DNA of 5,401 nucleotides. Source: Gammaproteobacteria bacterium (GTDB taxonomy: Bacteria > Pseudomonadota > Gammaproteobacteria > SZUA-229). Position 1 is the first letter of the stretch. Every line of letters begins with the position of its first letter. This document shows positions 3,109 to 5,401 of this stretch, in pieces. Below the pieces are notes generated by a model, which worked only from the letters and a program-made list of their open reading frames with translations, was not told where the DNA came from and searched no databases. The position numbers and the translations under genes were made by a program. The DNA lies in assembly GCA_011051475.1 (NCBI GenBank), contig DRLE01000174.1, positions 1 to 5,401 on the forward strand, read 5' to 3'.

Positions 3109-5401
3109 ATGCAGAACCTGCCCGTTAATGAAGTCCTCCCGGAAATAACAGCCACACTCAACGCCCATAACCGCGTCGTACTGCAGGCGCCACCCGGCGC
3201 CGGTAAAACCACGGTCGTCCCCCTTGCCCTGCTCGACTCCCCCTGGCTGGCCGAGCGGCAGATTATTCTGCTGGAACCGCGCCGCCTGGCCGCGCGCAAT
3301 GCCGCCGCGCGCATGGCATACCTGCTGGGTGAAAAAACCGGCGAGACGGTTGGTTACCAGATTCGCCAGGACAGCTGCCAGAGCGATAAAACCCGTATAC
3401 TGGTGGTAACCGAAGGCATACTCACACGCAAGCTGCAGGCCGACCCCGAGCTGGCCGGCACCGCCCTGGTAATCTTTGACGAATTTCATGAACGCAGCCT
3501 GCAGGCCGACCTGTCGCTGGCCCTGTGCCTGCAAAGCCAGCAGGTGCTGCGTGAAGACCTGAAAATACTGGTCATGTCGGCAACGCTGAACACCCGCGCC
3601 ATCGCCGGCCTGCTGAGCGATGACACGGAAAATACCGTGCCGGTCATTGAAAGCGAAGGCAGAAGCTACCCGGTCGATATCCATTACCTCGACAAGACTG
3701 CCGCCAGACAGGGAGGAACTCAGGGATCGGCATCACGCGAATTACAGAACAGGCTGCTGCAACAGGTAAAAACTGTTATCGCCCGCCACAACGGCAACAC
3801 CCTGGTTTTCCTGCCCGGCGCACGCGAAATCCGACAGCTGGAAAGCGCCATTGCGCAATACCTTAAAGCCGAGGGCATCAATAATATCCTGCTCGCCCCG
3901 CTATACGGCAACCTCGATAAAAAACAGCAGGACGCGGCCATTAAAAAACCACCGGCCGGTCAACGCAAGATCGTGCTGGCCACCAATATTGCCGAAACCA
4001 GCCTGACCATCGACGGCATCGACTGCGTCATCGATTCCGGTCTGGAGCGCGTACTGCAATACAGCCCGGCCAGCGGCATGGATCGCCTGCAGACACGCTT
4101 TATCTCGCAGGACTCGGCCACCCAGCGCGCCGGTCGCGCCGGACGACTGTCCGCCGGCCATTGCTACCGGCTATGGCCCGAGCAGCAACGCCTGGCCGAA
4201 CATGCCTCGCCGGAAATCCTGCACACCGACCTGGCGCCACTGATGCTGGAACTGGCCAACTGGGGCGTAAAACAGCCCGATGAGCTGCGCTGGCTGGACC
4301 TGCCACCGGCCGCCGCCAGCGAGGAAGCGCAAACGCTGCTGGCGCAACTGGGCGCCATCGACAATGATAAAAACATTACCACGCATGGCCGGCAGATACT
4401 GCAGCTGGGCACACACCCTCGACTGGCGCACATGATGCTAAGGGCCATCGGCCTCGACCAGGCCTGGCACGCCTGCCTGCTGGCCGCCCTACTCAGTGAA
4501 AAAGACATCTTTTCCTCACGCGCCGAAAAAACCATCGATATCGAAGACCGCCTGCGCGTACTGCAGGATTTCGATCCCCGCAAAACCGACGCCTTGGTAG
4601 ACAGCGGGCAATGCCGGCAGGTATTACAGACAGCCGGCGAGTACCTCAAACGCCTGCCCAAAGCAAAAACCGCCAGCCGGCACATCGACCGGCATATCGA
4701 TATCAACCTCAGCGGCGTACTGCTGGCCTTCGCCTATCCCGAGCGCCTGGCGCAGCAGCGCAAAAACAGCCCTTCACGCTTTCTGCTCAGTAATGGCAAG
4801 GGCGCGGAAATCCCGGCCTTTCTGCAAAAACACGAATACGACTACCTGGCCATTGCCAACCTCGATGAAAGCCGTGGCGACGCCCGTATCTACCTGGGCG
4901 CACAGATCAGCGAGACACAGATCGAGGAATACTTTGCCGACAATATCGAAAACGATGAAGTGATTGAGTGGAATGAAAAACAGCAGCGCGTCGAGACCCG
5001 GCAGGTCAGGCGTATCGGCCAGATAAAACTGCAGGAAAAGCGCATAACGCCGGATGATATGACGGCTGTTCATCAACGCCTGCTGCAGGCCATAGCCGAT
5101 ATCGGCCTGCAGTGTCTCGACTGGCGCGAAGATGCCCTCAATCTGAAACATCGCGTCGAGTTCGTGCGTCTGCATAGCAAAAACGGCAGCAGGCAATACG
5201 ACCTGCCGGACTTTTCCGACAAAGCCCTGCTGCAAACCCTGGACGACTGGCTGGCCCCGCACCTGACAAGCGAGAACAGCATCAAGGCATGCCAGCGGCT
5301 GAACCTGAAAAACATCCTGCTCGCACAACTGAGCTGGGAACAGCAGCAATTACTGGAAAAACTCGCGCCGGAAAGAATCACCGTACCCAGCGGCTCGAAA
5401 A
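3109..5401 (+). CDS. hrpB: ATP-dependent RNA helicase HrpB, 3' end beyond the window
   Basis: A DEAH-family (superfamily 2) RNA helicase open for 764 codons with no interruption. Visible motifs: Walker A GAGKT (30-34), motif II DEFH (124-127, the usual HrpB variant of DEAH), motif III SAT (157-159), motif V ATNIAETSLTI (291-301) and motif VI QRAGRAGR (339-346). After the two RecA-like domains come the helicase-associated region (about 370-480) and the HrpB-specific C-terminal part, ending at VPSGSK. Full-length HrpB is about 810-850 residues, so roughly 75-85 residues, including the conserved C-terminal tail, are missing. The ATG is firm: the start MQNLPVNEVLPEI aligns by eye with E. coli HrpB (MSSLPVAAVLPEL), and no other usual start codon occurs between the in-frame stop at 2962 and Walker A. 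HrpB is thought to remodel RNA in the cytoplasm; its exact substrates are poorly defined and it is dispensable in E. coli. No Shine-Dalgarno sequence is seen. Confidence 0.96.
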   Translation, partial: MQNLPVNEVLPEITATLNAHNRVVLQAPPGAGKTTVVPLALLDSPWLAERQIILLEPRRLAARNAAARMAYLLGEKTGETVGYQIRQDSCQSDKTRILVVTEGILTRKLQADPELAGTALVIFDEFHERSLQADLSLALCLQSQQVLREDLKILVMSATLNTRAIAGLLSDDTENTVPVIESEGRSYPVDIHYLDKTAARQGGTQGSASRELQNRLLQQVKTVIARHNGNTLVFLPGAREIRQLESAIAQYLKAEGINNILLAPLYGNLDKKQQDAAIKKPPAGQRKIVLATNIAETSLTIDGIDCVIDSGLERVLQYSPASGMDRLQTRFISQDSATQRAGRAGRLSAGHCYRLWPEQQRLAEHASPEILHTDLAPLMLELANWGVKQPDELRWLDLPPAAASEEAQTLLAQLGAIDNDKNITTHGRQILQLGTHPRLAHMMLRAIGLDQAWHACLLAALLSEKDIFSSRAEKTIDIEDRLRVLQDFDPRKTDALVDSGQCRQVLQTAGEYLKRLPKAKTASRHIDRHIDINLSGVLLAFAYPERLAQQRKNSPSRFLLSNGKGAEIPAFLQKHEYDYLAIANLDESRGDARIYLGAQISETQIEEYFADNIENDEVIEWNEKQQRVETRQVRRIGQIKLQEKRITPDDMTAVHQRLLQAIADIGLQCLDWREDALNLKHRVEFVRLHSKNGSRQYDLPDFSDKALLQTLDDWLAPHLTSENSIKACQRLNLKNILLAQLSWEQQQLLEKLAPERITVPSGSK

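Noticed and set aside
3049..3684. A 211-codon minus-strand reading frame opposite hrpB, with similar long antisense frames at 4164-4706 and 4774-5349
   Set aside because: They are shadows of hrpB. The plus-strand frame carries all helicase motifs, and long antisense frames are common opposite GC-rich codon patterns.

Overview
The window looks like a piece of a gammaproteobacterial chromosome. HrpB and BrkB/YihY proteins, moderately GC-rich codon use (many C/G-ending codons, especially in hrpB) and E. coli-like promoter elements all fit this. The genus cannot be named from the sequence. There is no sign of phage, CRISPR or plasmid genes.

Layout, left to right. At the left edge there is probably the last 34 codons of a plus-strand gene (3-107). 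Four minus-strand genes follow: a membrane-anchored NERD-domain protein with a changed active-site motif (174-788), a small exported protein of unknown function (919-1326), a six-helix BrkB/YihY-family membrane protein (1431-2315), and a 116-residue cytosolic protein of unknown function (2325-2675). The last two are 9 bp apart and almost certainly form one transcription unit, with the 116-residue gene first. Next comes a 433-bp divergent intergenic region (2676-3108). Then hrpB, a DEAH-family RNA helicase gene, starts at 3109 on the plus strand and runs off the right edge with roughly its last 75-85 codons missing.

The intergenic region before hrpB holds the most interesting structure. Positions 2730-2932 look like a small non-coding repeat element with 39-bp imperfect terminal inverted repeats. 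It directly abuts flanking direct repeats of about 15 bp. Its right arm appears to be split by a second 90-bp insertion, bounded by a TTCG duplication and packed with short palindromes. Separately, hrpB has a perfect TATAAT box that ends only 6 nt before its ATG and has no Shine-Dalgarno sequence, which suggests a leaderless mRNA.

The genes do not form an obvious pathway. The minus-strand genes are mainly envelope-associated (a membrane-anchored NERD protein, an exported protein, a polytopic membrane protein), while hrpB is a divergently transcribed RNA-metabolism gene. I do not see a convincing new defence or mobile system; the nested repeat and the leaderless promoter are the observations most worth following up.
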